From the NCBI RefSeq assembly GCF_030930995.1, contig NZ_CP133217.1, positions 4,082,001 through 4,146,000 of the forward strand: DNA of 64,000 nucleotides. Reading direction: 5' to 3'. Below, piece after piece: positions 47,702-57,332 of this stretch (position 1 is the first letter of the stretch; each line of letters starts with the position of its first letter). The notes beneath the pieces were generated by a model. It saw only the letters and a program-made list of their open reading frames with translations, had not been told where the DNA came from and ran no database searches. The position numbers and the translations under genes were made by a program. Origin of the DNA: Thiothrix subterranea (GTDB lineage: Bacteria > Pseudomonadota > Gammaproteobacteria > Thiotrichales > Thiotrichaceae).

Positions 47702-48760
47702 ATGAGAAACCGGCAGATTCTGTTCACCCCGATCAAGTTTCCCAATCAAACGCTACTTGCCATGCGTCTGAATAATATTCTGCTGAACAAATCATCAGGA
47801 ATGACCTTTCCTGTGGATGACAAGCGCGTGGCTCATTTTCGGATACAACCGGGGAACACAGACACGCAACACCTTTGCCCTATCAGCATGACGCTGGAAG
47901 TAGGCGGCACGATGGCAGGTTTGTGGCTGTCAGCATGGCCACTGGTAGAACGCATCAAGCAATTTCTACCAGACTCGCTGTTGCATCAATTGCCAGAAAA
48001 TCTTGCCATCAGCATTATTGAAAGTGCGCTTGCTCCCTTGTTATATCAGGCGGAAACCGGCTTGGGGTTACAGTTAACCTTGCAATCCATGTCAGCAGAC
48101 CCACTCAGCACTCAGTACACGATGCCAATAGGCTTTACTATTCAAATACTTGAGCAAGAAAATCCGCAAATGCTGCACGAAGTATTTGGTATATTGATGC
48201 TCGACCCGCATCTCTACATGCACATACAAGAACGCCTGCGCCACTGGTCCTCTGATACCAACCCGGATTGGGAAGAACACGACACACCGCTGTGGCTTGA
48301 AATCAGCCGCGTGGTGTTTTCCATGCAAGAGATCAACCAACTGCAACCGTCTGACCTGATTTTACTGGAAGATACGCGCTTCGAGGATGAAGGTTTACTC
48401 CGCTTATGCCTCGATTCCGGCTACTGCTGCGAAGCGACGCTGAGCCAAACAACACCCTCAACCCTGACCATTAATACTGAGTGGATACCCATGTCCGATA
48501 ATGAACAAAAACAAAACATAGAACACATTAGCCAGATACCGGTACAACTCTCCTTCGATGTAGGAGAAAAAACCCTGTCATTCAATGAAGTACGCCAATT
48601 ACGCCCCGGCTATATTTTGGAGCTAGGCAAATCATTGCCTGAAATCATCCAGATACGCTCACAACATCGGCTGATTGGTACTGGGGAGCTGGTCGAAATC
48701 AACGGGCGCATTGCGGTACGCATCATCAACCTGTTTAATAAAAAAGCGAAGGGCAGCTAG
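47702..48760 (+). CDS. sctQ: T3SS cytoplasmic sorting-platform protein SctQ
   Basis: Translation starts at ATG 47702, with AGGA about 10 bp upstream. The product is about 352 residues. The N-terminal part is a spread-out CheC/FliM-like region; the C-terminal part has the SpoA (SPOA) domain: QIPVQLSFDVGEKTLSFNEV, then LRPGYILELGKSLPE, then GTGELVEINGRIAVRI. SctQ builds the pods that link SctK, SctL and the ATPase. It starts the right-hand T3SS operon, followed 2 bp later by sctR. It probably also encodes a short form from an internal start (48491). Confidence 0.92.
   Translation: MRNRQILFTPIKFPNQTLLAMRLNNILLNKSSGMTFPVDDKRVAHFRIQPGNTDTQHLCPISMTLEVGGTMAGLWLSAWPLVERIKQFLPDSLLHQLPENLAISIIESALAPLLYQAETGLGLQLTLQSMSADPLSTQYTMPIGFTIQILEQENPQMLHEVFGILMLDPHLYMHIQERLRHWSSDTNPDWEEHDTPLWLEISRVVFSMQEINQLQPSDLILLEDTRFEDEGLLRLCLDSGYCCEATLSQTTPSTLTINTEWIPMSDNEQKQNIEHISQIPVQLSFDVGEKTLSFNEVRQLRPGYILELGKSLPEIIQIRSQHRLIGTGELVEINGRIAVRIINLFNKKAKGS
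48491..48760 (+). CDS. Possible internal translation product SctQ-C
   Basis: An in-frame ATG (MSDNEQKQN) begins just before the last SpoA domain, with a weak GAGTGG upstream. Many SctQ genes make such a short form of about 80-90 residues that pairs with the full protein. Here it would be 89 residues. Location is right; translation is not shown. Confidence 0.4.
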   Translation: MSDNEQKQNIEHISQIPVQLSFDVGEKTLSFNEVRQLRPGYILELGKSLPEIIQIRSQHRLIGTGELVEINGRIAVRIINLFNKKAKGS

Positions 48761-48762
48761 GC

Positions 48763-49416
48763 ATGGAAAGCTTCCCTAATCCGGTCATATTACTGGCAGC
48801 CCTCACCATCTTGGGGTTAGCGCCGTTTATTGCCATTATGGTTAGCTCCTTCGTCAAGCTAGTGATTGTGATGCATATCCTCCGCAGCGCCCTAGGTTTG
48901 CAACAAGAGCCACCCAATATTGCCATTAGCGGTATCGCCATCATTCTATCTATTTACATCATGGCTCCCGTGTTCATGGAAACCTATGAACAATTTAATA
49001 GTTTTGGGGTTGCTATCGAAGATATTCGCAATCCGTTGCTGATTAATGCCTTAGAAGGCAGCACTGAACCGTTGCGACAATTTCTTATCAAGCACTCCAG
49101 CGAAAGTGAACGTGAATTTTTCACTCAAACCACGCAAAAACTTTGGCCCGAAAAATATTCAGCAGAAATAACCACAAACCATCTTTTGGTGTTGATTCCC
49201 TCCTTCATGGTCAGCGAATTAACCACCGCATTTCAGGTCGGTTTCCTGATATTTCTCCCGTTTGTGGTGATTGACTTGGTTATATCTAACTTATTGATGT
49301 CAATGGGTATGATGATGCTATCACCCATGACCATTTCCCTACCCTTCAAGCTGCTGCTCTTTGTGCTAGTGGATGGGTGGTCACGCTTGATCCACGGCTT
49401 GATATTGAGTTATTGA
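48763..49416 (+). CDS. sctR: T3SS export gate protein SctR
   Basis: This 217-residue protein of the FliP/YscR family has about four hydrophobic segments (ILLAALTILGLAPFIAIMVS; TAFQVGFLIFLPFVVIDLVI), the polar loop NIAISGIAIILSIYIMAP, and the LSPMTISLPFKLLLF end typical of the family. It forms the core of the SctRST helical gate. It follows sctQ by 2 bp and precedes sctS by 4 bp. Confidence 0.96.
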   Translation: MESFPNPVILLAALTILGLAPFIAIMVSSFVKLVIVMHILRSALGLQQEPPNIAISGIAIILSIYIMAPVFMETYEQFNSFGVAIEDIRNPLLINALEGSTEPLRQFLIKHSSESEREFFTQTTQKLWPEKYSAEITTNHLLVLIPSFMVSELTTAFQVGFLIFLPFVVIDLVISNLLMSMGMMMLSPMTISLPFKLLLFVLVDGWSRLIHGLILSY

Positions 49417-49420
49417 CACC

Positions 49421-49693
49421 ATGAATGAAACCGACATCATCCACAAAACCTCCTTAGCGATGGAACTTATCTTGTATCTATCGCTGCCCGCCATTATTGC
49501 CGCAACTGTTGTGGGGCTGCTGATTGGATTATTGCAAGCCTTAACGTCGATTCAGGAACAAACACTTCCGCATGGTTTTAAGCTAGTCGTAACCATGCTG
49601 GCGCTCGTAGCAACCGTGCGCTGGCTAGGACCTGATCTGCTCACCTTTACCGAAAATGCCTTTGATCAAATTGCGCTGATACGGCATCGCTGA
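49421..49693 (+). CDS. sctS: T3SS export gate protein SctS
   Basis: This 90-residue protein has two membrane helices (ILYLSLPAIIAATVVGLLIG; KLVVTMLALVATVRWLG) joined by a loop with QALTSIQEQTLP, as in FliQ/YscS. It wraps the SctR core in the export gate. Its stop overlaps the sctT start (TGATG). Confidence 0.96.
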   Translation: MNETDIIHKTSLAMELILYLSLPAIIAATVVGLLIGLLQALTSIQEQTLPHGFKLVVTMLALVATVRWLGPDLLTFTENAFDQIALIRHR

Positions 49694-50475
49694 TGGAAAC
49701 CGATGCACTGCAATCATGGCTATTGGCTTGGGCATTTACCGCGCCAAGGGTTTTGGTTGCGTTTGCATTATTGCCGATAATGACTGAACCCATTGTCCCC
49801 CGCACTTTGCGCAATGGGGTCATTATGACCATGAGCCTGTTTATTTTGCCACTCACCCACGAGCAGTTTCTCAATATTGAGCTAAACATGCTAACGATGC
49901 TTGGCATTCTAGTGAAAGAAGCGTTGTTAGGGCTTTTATTGGGTTACACCCTGAGTGTGCCATTCTGGGCAGTGAAAGCGGCTGGCTTTTTGATCGACAT
50001 GCAGCGCGGGGTCATGAGTGCCTTATTTTTCTCACCTGTCACTGCGAATATGGTGTCACCGCTGGGTGCATTATTTAACCTATTGCTTACTACCTTATTA
50101 TTGGTATCGGGCGGCTTTTTAATCTTGTTACAAACGCTCTATTTCAGCTACCAAACCTGGCCAATAGATCAGTTTTTCCCGCAGTTTACGCTGGAAGTTG
50201 CCACGTTCTTCCTGCAACAACTGGATTTATTGCTATACACCAGCGTACTGATTGCCGGGCCATTTATTGGGATGATGTTTCTTGTCGATTTTGGCTTGGG
50301 CATGGTAGGGCGCTTCCTGCCGCAACTTAACGTCTTCCTGGCAGCGATGCCGGTCAAAAGCGGTTTAGTCTTCTTCATGCTGGCATTATACATTGGCTTT
50401 TTAGCGGAATACCTCAAAGACGGCTTTTTCCGCATGGGCAATAATCTCACAATATTGGATGCCTTATTGCGATGA
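49693..50475 (+). CDS. sctT: T3SS export gate protein SctT
   Basis: This 260-residue hydrophobic protein of the FliR/YscT family has ILVKEALLGLLLGYTLSVPF and LIDMQRGVMSALFFSPVTA, with about six membrane segments. It completes the SctRST gate. Its end overlaps the sctU start by 4 bp (ATGA). Confidence 0.95.
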   Translation: METDALQSWLLAWAFTAPRVLVAFALLPIMTEPIVPRTLRNGVIMTMSLFILPLTHEQFLNIELNMLTMLGILVKEALLGLLLGYTLSVPFWAVKAAGFLIDMQRGVMSALFFSPVTANMVSPLGALFNLLLTTLLLVSGGFLILLQTLYFSYQTWPIDQFFPQFTLEVATFFLQQLDLLLYTSVLIAGPFIGMMFLVDFGLGMVGRFLPQLNVFLAAMPVKSGLVFFMLALYIGFLAEYLKDGFFRMGNNLTILDALLR

Positions 50476-51530
50476 GCGGTGATAGCAGCCAAGAAAAAAC
50501 CGAACAACCCAGTTCGCGTAAACTGGAAAAAGCCCGCAAACAAGGGCAGGTAGCCCGCAGCAATGATGTTGCTTCGGCGTTGATCATGCTGTTTACCGTG
50601 CTGTATTTTATGCTGGCATGGGACTGGATCATGGACCAGTTCAAGGAAATGTTCAGTATTGTACCCCGCTTATACACCATGCCTTTTCCTCAAGCCGTCG
50701 AAATTGGGTTTAAAGCCATGTTTGAAAGCGCCATGTACGGCATCGCAGTGCCGTTTGCGATGATCACCGTAGTCGCCGGTATTCTCGGCAATATGGTGCA
50801 GTTTGGCTTTGTATTCTCCTTCGACCCGATTATTCCTAAACCCGAAAAAGTCAGTTTATCCAGCGGTTTCAAACGCATTTTTTCCGCCAAACAATTCGTC
50901 ACGACCTTACTCTCGCTGTTGAAAACCATCATTATTGGCGTAATTCTGTTGATTGTATTGTACATGGGGCTTAGCGAATTATTACACTCCGTCAAACAGT
51001 GCAATGTTGAATGCCAACAAACTGTCGTCGAAGACTTAACCAGCCAACTCATGCTGTTCATTTTGCCCATGCTATTGTTCATGGCCGTGTTGGACTTCTT
51101 ATTCCAGCGCCAACAATTCATTAAAGACCAGCGCATGACCAAAGAAGAAGTCAAAAAAGAAATGAAGGACATCTTTGGGGATCCGCATGTACGTTCTGCG
51201 CGTCAAGGCATTCGACGTGAACTCTCCGAACAGGACATCAAGAAGCGTATTAGTACCGCTCGGCTGGTGATTCTCGACATGGGGGTTGCGGTTGCGTTGC
51301 AATACGAAGCAGGTACGACGCCATTACCCATCATCGTGGCTATCGGCAAAAATAATATGTCACGCAAAATGGCAGAAATCGCCACGATTGAAAACGTACC
51401 GTTAGTCAGTGACCCGGGGTTAGTGCAAGATTTGCTTAGCGAGGGCAAATTAGACCAATACATACCTGAAAAAACCATTGATAGAGTCGCTAACTTATTG
51501 CGCCAAACACAAGGGAAGGCAAAAAAATAA
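50472..51530 (+). CDS. sctU: T3SS switch protein SctU lacking the NPTH self-cleavage motif
   Basis: This 352-residue protein of the FlhB/YscU family opens with SSQEKTEQPSSRKLEKARKQ, has four membrane helices to about residue 210, and a cytosolic domain with KKEMKDIFGDPHVRSARQGI. In family members an Asn-Pro-Thr-His loop cuts itself between Asn and Pro. Here the aligned position (268-271, nt 51273-51284) reads Leu-Asp-Met-Gly, followed by the normal VAVALQYEAGTTPLPIIVA. The protein is otherwise full length, so it is predicted to be uncleaved. Cleavage normally helps the change from early to late substrates. Confidence 0.95.
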   Translation: MSGDSSQEKTEQPSSRKLEKARKQGQVARSNDVASALIMLFTVLYFMLAWDWIMDQFKEMFSIVPRLYTMPFPQAVEIGFKAMFESAMYGIAVPFAMITVVAGILGNMVQFGFVFSFDPIIPKPEKVSLSSGFKRIFSAKQFVTTLLSLLKTIIIGVILLIVLYMGLSELLHSVKQCNVECQQTVVEDLTSQLMLFILPMLLFMAVLDFLFQRQQFIKDQRMTKEEVKKEMKDIFGDPHVRSARQGIRRELSEQDIKKRISTARLVILDMGVAVALQYEAGTTPLPIIVAIGKNNMSRKMAEIATIENVPLVSDPGLVQDLLSEGKLDQYIPEKTIDRVANLLRQTQGKAKK

Positions 51531-51621
51531 ACATTACAATTCATCATTTAAGACAGGCGTACCCGATTTCACGATAGGGATACCCCACCTATTGACCGCT
51601 TCCTCGTACAATGGACGTATT

Positions 51622-52149
51622 ATGGAACAAGAAAAACAGCAAATGACCTTGGCTCAGCGTTTACGAAAAAGCTGGGTAGATTTAAGACAAACCAACGTGC
51701 GGGCGCAAGCACACTACACTGTTTTCCGTACCACGCAGCATATAAAAAACAAAAATGGCTTGGTTAAACAATACCAGCAGCGCTTTATCGCAGGGTGGGA
51801 AAAATGGTTGGGTGTTGGTGCTGGCATGACCGGTTTATTAATGCTCCTCAACCCTGATGGTCTGTGGCGCTGGCAGTTCGTGCTTGTCCTTATCGGTGTA
51901 TTAATTGCACCGCTGCTAGCGGATTTGTGGCATTCCCTTAAAAAAGTATTCACCGAATACCCCGGTAAACAGCTTATCGGGCAAGTGATCACGCTCGAAC
52001 AAGCGATTGTGGAGGGTACAGGCAGCATCCGCTTAGATAACTTGGAATGGCAACTGGCAGGGGTCGATTGTCCTGCCGGAACGCAAGTAAAGATTATTGC
52101 CATCAACGACCGGACTTTATACATAACGCCCCTAAACCCAACCGCATAA
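51622..52149 (+). CDS. NfeD-like membrane protein inside the T3SS operon
   Basis: Translation starts at ATG 51622; a longer frame at 51478 runs back into sctU. The product is about 175 residues: a charged helical N-terminus (RLRKSWVDLRQTNVRAQAHY), two membrane segments (WLGVGAGMTGLLMLL and WQFVLVLIGVLIAPLLADLW) and a C-terminal OB-fold-like NfeD domain (LIGQVITLEQAIVEGTGSIR, then AGVDCPAGTQVKIIAI). NfeD proteins usually partner with membrane stomatins. It is not a usual T3SS component; its place between sctU and sctV suggests a role in base or gate stability. Confidence 0.65.
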   Translation: MEQEKQQMTLAQRLRKSWVDLRQTNVRAQAHYTVFRTTQHIKNKNGLVKQYQQRFIAGWEKWLGVGAGMTGLLMLLNPDGLWRWQFVLVLIGVLIAPLLADLWHSLKKVFTEYPGKQLIGQVITLEQAIVEGTGSIRLDNLEWQLAGVDCPAGTQVKIIAINDRTLYITPLNPTA

Positions 52150-52179
52150 GCCATTACAAGGATCAGGAGCACCGTCCTA

Positions 52180-54234
52180 ATGCAGTCCAGCGCCTCACAA
52201 GATTTTCTCACCAAGCTAACCCGGCGCAGTGACGTAGCGCTGGCGTTATTGCTGGTCGCGATCATTGCCATGATGATCTTGCCTATGCCTACGCTGATCA
52301 TGGACATGCTGATTGCGTTGAACATGAGCATTGCGATCTTATTGATGATGTTGGGCATTTACATTTCACACCCTCTGGCGATTTCCTCATTTCCCTCCAT
52401 TTTATTATTGACCACACTCTTCCGCTTATCCTTGAGTATTGCCACTACCCGTTTGATTTTGCTAGAAGCCGATGCAGGACACATTATCCAAACCTTCGGC
52501 GAATTTGTGGTCGGCGGCAATTTAATTGTCGGTTTGGTTGTATTTCTAATCATTACGATAGTGCAATTCATCGTCATTACCAAAGGCTCAGAACGTATCG
52601 CTGAAGTCAGCGCCCGCTTCTCACTGGATGCCATGCCCGGCAAACAGATGAGTATCGACAGCGACATGCGGGCAGGTCTCATTACCTTGGCGGATGCCCG
52701 TCACCGCCGCTCTAACCTCGAAAAAGAAAGCCAGTTGTACGGCGCACTCGATGGCGCAATGAAATTCGTCAAAGGGGATGCGATTGCGGGGCTAATCATC
52801 ATCATGGTCAACATCCTTGGTGGCATCGCGATTGGCACGATGCAACGCGGAATGCCAATGGGAGAAGCGGTGGAACTCTATTCCATTCTCACCATTGGTG
52901 ACGGGTTGGTATCACAAATCCCTGCCCTGTTCATTTCGATTACTGCCGGTATTATTGTTACCCGTGTGCGTGGCGAAGATGATAACAATCTGGGAACAGA
53001 CATCGGTGGGCAAGTACTCGCACAACCCAGCGCTTTGCTAGCCGCTGCTGGTATCGTTGGGGCAATGGGTTTAATTCCCGGCTTCCCCACCATCGTGTTC
53101 TTTTTCCTCGCCATTTTGCTAGGCTTTACCGGCATGGCATTGCGTAAGGTGCAAAACCAAATGGAATTTGCGGATGCTGAAATCACCACGGTAATCGGTC
53201 AGCAAGACAGCAGCAAAATGGCACTTGCCAGCAGCAGTGAAACCCATACCGCATTGGAAGACATGCAACCACTCTCACCCGCTCTGGTCGAACTGCCTGC
53301 ACAAGCCAAAAACTTGTTCTCACTCGATGCATTAAATCAAGACTTTATGCGTATCCGTCGTGAGTTCTATCAGGACATGGGCGTGCCATTACCCGGTATC
53401 AGCGTGCGCCTTGCTTCGCAATTGAGTAATGACAATTACCAGATTTCGATTCGCGGCGTACCCGTGGCGCAAGGCAATCTCAAACCCGTGAGTGCAACGG
53501 TAACGACACCAGCAACGGCACTAGCCTCCCCCCCAAGCGACAAACCAAACGCTGATTTAGTAGCCAATAACACACGCCAGGCACCCGACAATATTCAGGC
53601 TATTAGCTTGCACCTCGCGTATGTATTACGCAAACACGCCTCGGAATTTATCGGCATTCAGGAAATGCACACCCTCTACACCAAACTGGAACAAGCCAGT
53701 TACACCGAGCTAGTGCGCGAAGTGCAACGTGCGGTCAACACGCCGAAAACGGTGGATGTGTTCCGGCGCTTGCTCAATGAAGGCATCTCCATCCGCGACC
53801 TCCGCCAAATTCTCGGCACACTGGTCGAGTTTGGCGAAATGGAAAAAGACACCAGCATGTTAGCAGAACGGGTACGCATCAGTCTCAAACGCCAATTATC
53901 TTACACTTTCACCAATGGCACGGGCGTCTTGCCGGTTTACATGTTCGCCCCCGAAACCGAGAAATTGTTGCAAAACAGCCTGCGCCAAACCCCCAATGGC
54001 GTATTTTTTGCGCTTAATCCCGACGCCACCGAACAATTCACCAAGGCATTGCGGGAACTCGAAAGCGAACACGCCAAAGACAAAGTGCGCCCGGTTATCC
54101 TCACCAATCTGGAATTACGCCGCCATATTCGCCGCCATATTGAAACCAGTTTCCCCGACTTACCCGTCATCTCGGTTCAGGAACTCACCACCAGCATTTC
54201 CTTAAACCCTATTGGCGAGGTCAGGCTGACATGA
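52180..54234 (+). CDS. sctV: T3SS major export gate protein SctV
   Basis: This 684-residue protein of the FlhA/YscV family has seven or eight membrane helices in its first 330 residues, including the conserved cytosolic loop [20 protein letters not shown] (the FHIPEP region), and a 340-residue cytosolic domain ending in [15 protein letters not shown]. The cytosolic domain forms a nonameric ring that receives chaperones and substrates. A proline/alanine-rich stretch ([15 protein letters not shown]) interrupts this domain and may be a linker. Its end overlaps the sctN start. Confidence 0.97.
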   Translation: MQSSASQDFLTKLTRRSDVALALLLVAIIAMMILPMPTLIMDMLIALNMSIAILLMMLGIYISHPLAISSFPSILLLTTLFRLSLSIATTRLILLEADAGHIIQTFGEFVVGGNLIVGLVVFLIITIVQFIVITKGSERIAEVSARFSLDAMPGKQMSIDSDMRAGLITLADARHRRSNLEKESQLYGALDGAMKFVKGDAIAGLIIIMVNILGGIAIGTMQRGMPMGEAVELYSILTIGDGLVSQIPALFISITAGIIVTRVRGEDDNNLGTDIGGQVLAQPSALLAAAGIVGAMGLIPGFPTIVFFFLAILLGFTGMALRKVQNQMEFADAEITTVIGQQDSSKMALASSSETHTALEDMQPLSPALVELPAQAKNLFSLDALNQDFMRIRREFYQDMGVPLPGISVRLASQLSNDNYQISIRGVPVAQGNLKPVSATVTTPATALASPPSDKPNADLVANNTRQAPDNIQAISLHLAYVLRKHASEFIGIQEMHTLYTKLEQASYTELVREVQRAVNTPKTVDVFRRLLNEGISIRDLRQILGTLVEFGEMEKDTSMLAERVRISLKRQLSYTFTNGTGVLPVYMFAPETEKLLQNSLRQTPNGVFFALNPDATEQFTKALRELESEHAKDKVRPVILTNLELRRHIRRHIETSFPDLPVISVQELTTSISLNPIGEVRLT

Positions 54235-55565
54235 GACCACGCACCCCACTGAGCCACGTCACCGAACGCTTGCGCAATAATCTCGAAAAATGCACACCAT
54301 TGGTATTGCACGGGCGCATTGTGCAAGTCACTGGCACGGTAGTCCGCGCCATTGTGCCACGGGTCAAACTCGGTGAGTTATGCCTGTTAAAAAACAGCGG
54401 CGATCCACGCGAAATTCCGGCGGAAGTGATCGGTTTTGAGCAAAATATTGCGCTGCTGGCACCGATCGGCGATATGCAAGGCGTATCCGCGCACACCCAA
54501 GTCATTACCACCGGCAAAATGCTTGAGGTCGGCGTTGGCGAACACCTGCGCGGCTGCGTACTCGATGGCATTGGGCGTGTACAAGAAACCCCGGGCAGAC
54601 CCATGCCCACTTTCACCGAATATTACCCCATCTACGCCAACCCGCCCGACCCACTCTCTCGCGATCGGGTGAGCGACCCGCTCTCTTTGGGGATTCGCTC
54701 AATGGATGCACTGATTACCTGTGGCATCGGGCAACGCATCGGCGTATTTGCCGGTGCTGGCGTTGGCAAAAGCTCCTTACTCAGCATGTTGGTGCAACAC
54801 GCCGATGTTGATGTGTATGTCGTGGCACTCATCGGCGAACGTGGGCGCGAAGTTCGCGAATTCATGGAAGAAGCCCTTGGCGAGGAGGGGATGCAAAAAA
54901 CCATTCTCATCGTTGCCACCTCCGACCGACCCGCTATTGAGCGTCTCAAAGCTGCATATGTTGCCACTGCGGTTGCCGAATATTTCCGTGACAAAGGCAA
55001 TAATGTCCTATTGCTGATGGATTCACTCACCCGCTTTGCACGGGCGCAACGTGAAATCGGCTTAGCTGCCGGGGAAGCGCCTGCCCGGCGGGGCTTTCCG
55101 CCCTCGGTATTTTCAGAACTGCCCAAACTGGTCGAACGCGCAGGCAATTCAGACAAAGGCTCGATCACCGCGTTTTACACCGTGCTGGTGGAAGGCGACG
55201 ATATGAGTGACCCGATTGCCGATGAAGTACGCTCGCTGTTGGATGGACACATTATGCTGTCACGCGATCTAGCAGCGGGCAACCATTACCCGGCGGTCGA
55301 CATCCTCGCCAGTCTGAGCCGGATTATGCCGCAATTGGTTAGTCCCCAGCATCGCGCCGCTGCCGCACACTTGCGCACTTTGATGGCGAAACACAAAGAG
55401 ATCGAATTTTTGCTGCGCGTCGGTGAATACAAACACGGCTCCGACCCGCTTGCAGACGAAGCCATCCGTAAAATGGATGAAATTCTGCGCTTCCTCAAAC
55501 AACCTTCCCACGAATATTCCAGTTTTGATGACACCATCAACTGGCTAATACAACTGGCAGGATAA
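54231..55565 (+). CDS. sctN: T3SS ATPase SctN
   Basis: This 444-residue F1-beta-like ATPase of the FliI/YscN family has Walker A GAGVGKSS (175-182), [13 protein letters not shown], Walker [19 protein letters not shown] and the switch region [15 protein letters not shown]. It strips chaperones and unfolds substrates at the export gate. It overlaps sctV by 4 bp and precedes sctO by 5 bp. All catalytic motifs are intact, so the export motor should be working. Confidence 0.97.
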   Translation: MRPRTPLSHVTERLRNNLEKCTPLVLHGRIVQVTGTVVRAIVPRVKLGELCLLKNSGDPREIPAEVIGFEQNIALLAPIGDMQGVSAHTQVITTGKMLEVGVGEHLRGCVLDGIGRVQETPGRPMPTFTEYYPIYANPPDPLSRDRVSDPLSLGIRSMDALITCGIGQRIGVFAGAGVGKSSLLSMLVQHADVDVYVVALIGERGREVREFMEEALGEEGMQKTILIVATSDRPAIERLKAAYVATAVAEYFRDKGNNVLLLMDSLTRFARAQREIGLAAGEAPARRGFPPSVFSELPKLVERAGNSDKGSITAFYTVLVEGDDMSDPIADEVRSLLDGHIMLSRDLAAGNHYPAVDILASLSRIMPQLVSPQHRAAAAHLRTLMAKHKEIEFLLRVGEYKHGSDPLADEAIRKMDEILRFLKQPSHEYSSFDDTINWLIQLAG

Positions 55566-55570
55566 GCGTC

Positions 55571-55993
55571 ATGAGCCTAGAACAGTTAAAAACCATTCGC
55601 GCCCGCCGCATGGAACAACGTTTCATCGAATTGCAAGAACAACGCCGTATCTTGCAAACGCATGAACAACAACTGCATGAAAAGGAACAACAACTGGTCA
55701 GCTTCGGACAGTGGCGATTGGAACATCAGGAAGCCTTATTTTCCAGTCTAAAAAACCAGCCGTTTGCCCCACAAATGCTGTTTGAATACCAGAAAAACCT
55801 AGAAGACTTGCGCTTGGAAGAAGAGCGCCTACGCGCTGAACTCGCCGACGCCCAACAAGGCTTGCAAGCCGCAGCCGCTCAGGTACAAACCGCACAACAA
55901 AATTCCAGCGAAGCAAATCTGAAACTGGAAAAACTCAAGGAAATCATTAAAGTGCAGGACGATAAAAAGTCCCGCGAAGAGCTTGCTCAATAA
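55571..55993 (+). CDS. sctO: T3SS stalk protein SctO
   Basis: This 140-residue protein is a long helical coiled coil (RMEQRFIELQEQRRILQTHE, LEEERLRAELADAQQGLQAA), the layout of YscO/FliJ, which sits in the centre of the ATPase ring and contacts SctV. It directly follows sctN. Its last 47 bp overlap the convergent sctL gene, an unusual 3' overlap. Confidence 0.85.
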   Translation: MSLEQLKTIRARRMEQRFIELQEQRRILQTHEQQLHEKEQQLVSFGQWRLEHQEALFSSLKNQPFAPQMLFEYQKNLEDLRLEEERLRAELADAQQGLQAAAAQVQTAQQNSSEANLKLEKLKEIIKVQDDKKSREELAQ

Positions 55994-56564
55994 CCTGCAT
56001 TTGTTGCTCCAAGCTCGCATTCACAATCCCCATATCTGACTCTAGGATGCAACCATCCACTGCCACCTGATCATCGCCGACCACTTCCAGACTGGTAAAA
56101 CGGTGCGGAATCGCATCCAATTGCTCCGAAATCGTTGCCTGCATCTGTGGGTGTACCCGAACCAACAACTTATGGCTGCCCCGCACCAATTCCAGCCCAC
56201 CCAATACCGCTTGCCGAACCCGCTCTTGCTGATCAAAACCATAAATCACTTTGCGAACCGCACTCGTGACCAATTCCACCAGTTCGCCTTCCAATGCCAT
56301 CAGGGTGTCATTGACCCGCCCGGTGAATAACACCATTTTTTCGGCTGCTTCCTGATTGGCACGTTCACGCCCTTGTTCCAAACCACGTTTAATGGAACGT
56401 CCTAAGGCGACGGACATGATTTCTTCGCGTTGATGGTGGCGATGTTCCAGATCAAATGCTAAGCGCTCATACGCGACCAACTCCTCATAATCTGCTGCTT
56501 TCAGGACTTTCTGACCAGCACGTAATTGTGCATCTACCGGCTTAATTGAAAAGAATTTTGCCAT
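55947..56564 (-). CDS. sctL: T3SS stator protein SctL
   Basis: This 205-residue protein of the HrpE/YscL/FliH family has an N-terminal KFFSIKPVDAQLRAGQKVLK, a long helix (KRGLEQGRERANQEAAEK) and a C-terminal globular part (VRVHPQMQATISEQL, DGCILESDMGIVNAS). It links SctN to SctQ and inhibits the ATPase. Its start overlaps the sctK end by 23 bp. It converges with sctO, so the two transcripts run into each other. Confidence 0.9.
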   Translation of the reverse strand: MAKFFSIKPVDAQLRAGQKVLKAADYEELVAYERLAFDLEHRHHQREEIMSVALGRSIKRGLEQGRERANQEAAEKMVLFTGRVNDTLMALEGELVELVTSAVRKVIYGFDQQERVRQAVLGGLELVRGSHKLLVRVHPQMQATISEQLDAIPHRFTSLEVVGDDQVAVDGCILESDMGIVNASLEQQMQVIEQALRGTFYRPAL

Positions 56565-57237
56565 CGCGACTGACCCCCATTTTGATTTCTATTGCTACTT
56601 TTTGTACTAACACCGCGCATTCAGCGGCTTGCGCTTCCAATGCCTGTCCCGACTTCGCGTGACGCTTCCACAACACATAATATTCGCGCTCCAGCTTGTA
56701 GACCAACCGTTTCCAGAAAGACGGTGGATAACCGGCGAATGCTGCTCGCAAACACAACATTCCCGCCAGCACGAAGCGCTTTTTCAAACCGATAGGCGTG
56801 GGAAACTCAATTTCCGCACTGATATTGTGTGTTAGCAAAGGCGCACGTTGTTGCACAAAGCGGTATAAATCATCACCCAACACCTGTTGGGTTTTAAGCA
56901 GATCGTCGCGGGTCACAATCCGGCGCAATAACTGAAAATGGAACATTGCCCCAAGGTACAACACCAACTGCCCCAACTCTTGCCCACGCCATAACGCCAA
57001 GCGCGTTAAGGGTTTGCTGAAATCAAAAAATACGCTGTCATGCAACCCCAAACGCTGCATCATGTGCTGCAATAAACGGCTCTCGCCGCGCTCCTGACCT
57101 AACAAAGACTGCATGACTTTGCCATCGGGCATGGTTGCCAACCAACTGGGATGAATGTACGAATCCGGGCGAAAATTAAAGCGCCACACCGCCTGCGAAA
57201 ATTCGTCAGTAATATCGAAGTGATTAGAAATGCTCAT
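56542..57237 (-). CDS. sctK: T3SS sorting-platform adaptor SctK
   Basis: This 231-residue protein has YscK/OrgA-type features: WRFNFRPDSYIHPSWLATMP, then LLQHMMQRLGLHDSVFFDF, then LALWRGQELGQLVLYLGAM, with the middle Arg-Arg-Ile-Val repeated in other members. SctK links SctD to SctQ. It is divergent from the main operon and coupled to sctL. Presence of K and L separate from J is a rearrangement compared with Yersinia, where J-K-L are adjacent. Confidence 0.85.
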   Translation of the reverse strand: MSISNHFDITDEFSQAVWRFNFRPDSYIHPSWLATMPDGKVMQSLLGQERGESRLLQHMMQRLGLHDSVFFDFSKPLTRLALWRGQELGQLVLYLGAMFHFQLLRRIVTRDDLLKTQQVLGDDLYRFVQQRAPLLTHNISAEIEFPTPIGLKKRFVLAGMLCLRAAFAGYPPSFWKRLVYKLEREYYVLWKRHAKSGQALEAQAAECAVLVQKVAIEIKMGVSRDGKILFN

Positions 57238-57332
57238 AATGCCAACGTTATAGTATTCAATATCTCAGCATTATTGCCTGCTCACACCACCGTAAGCAGG
57301 TATTTCCTGACAAAACTACTCGCCAGACTGAA

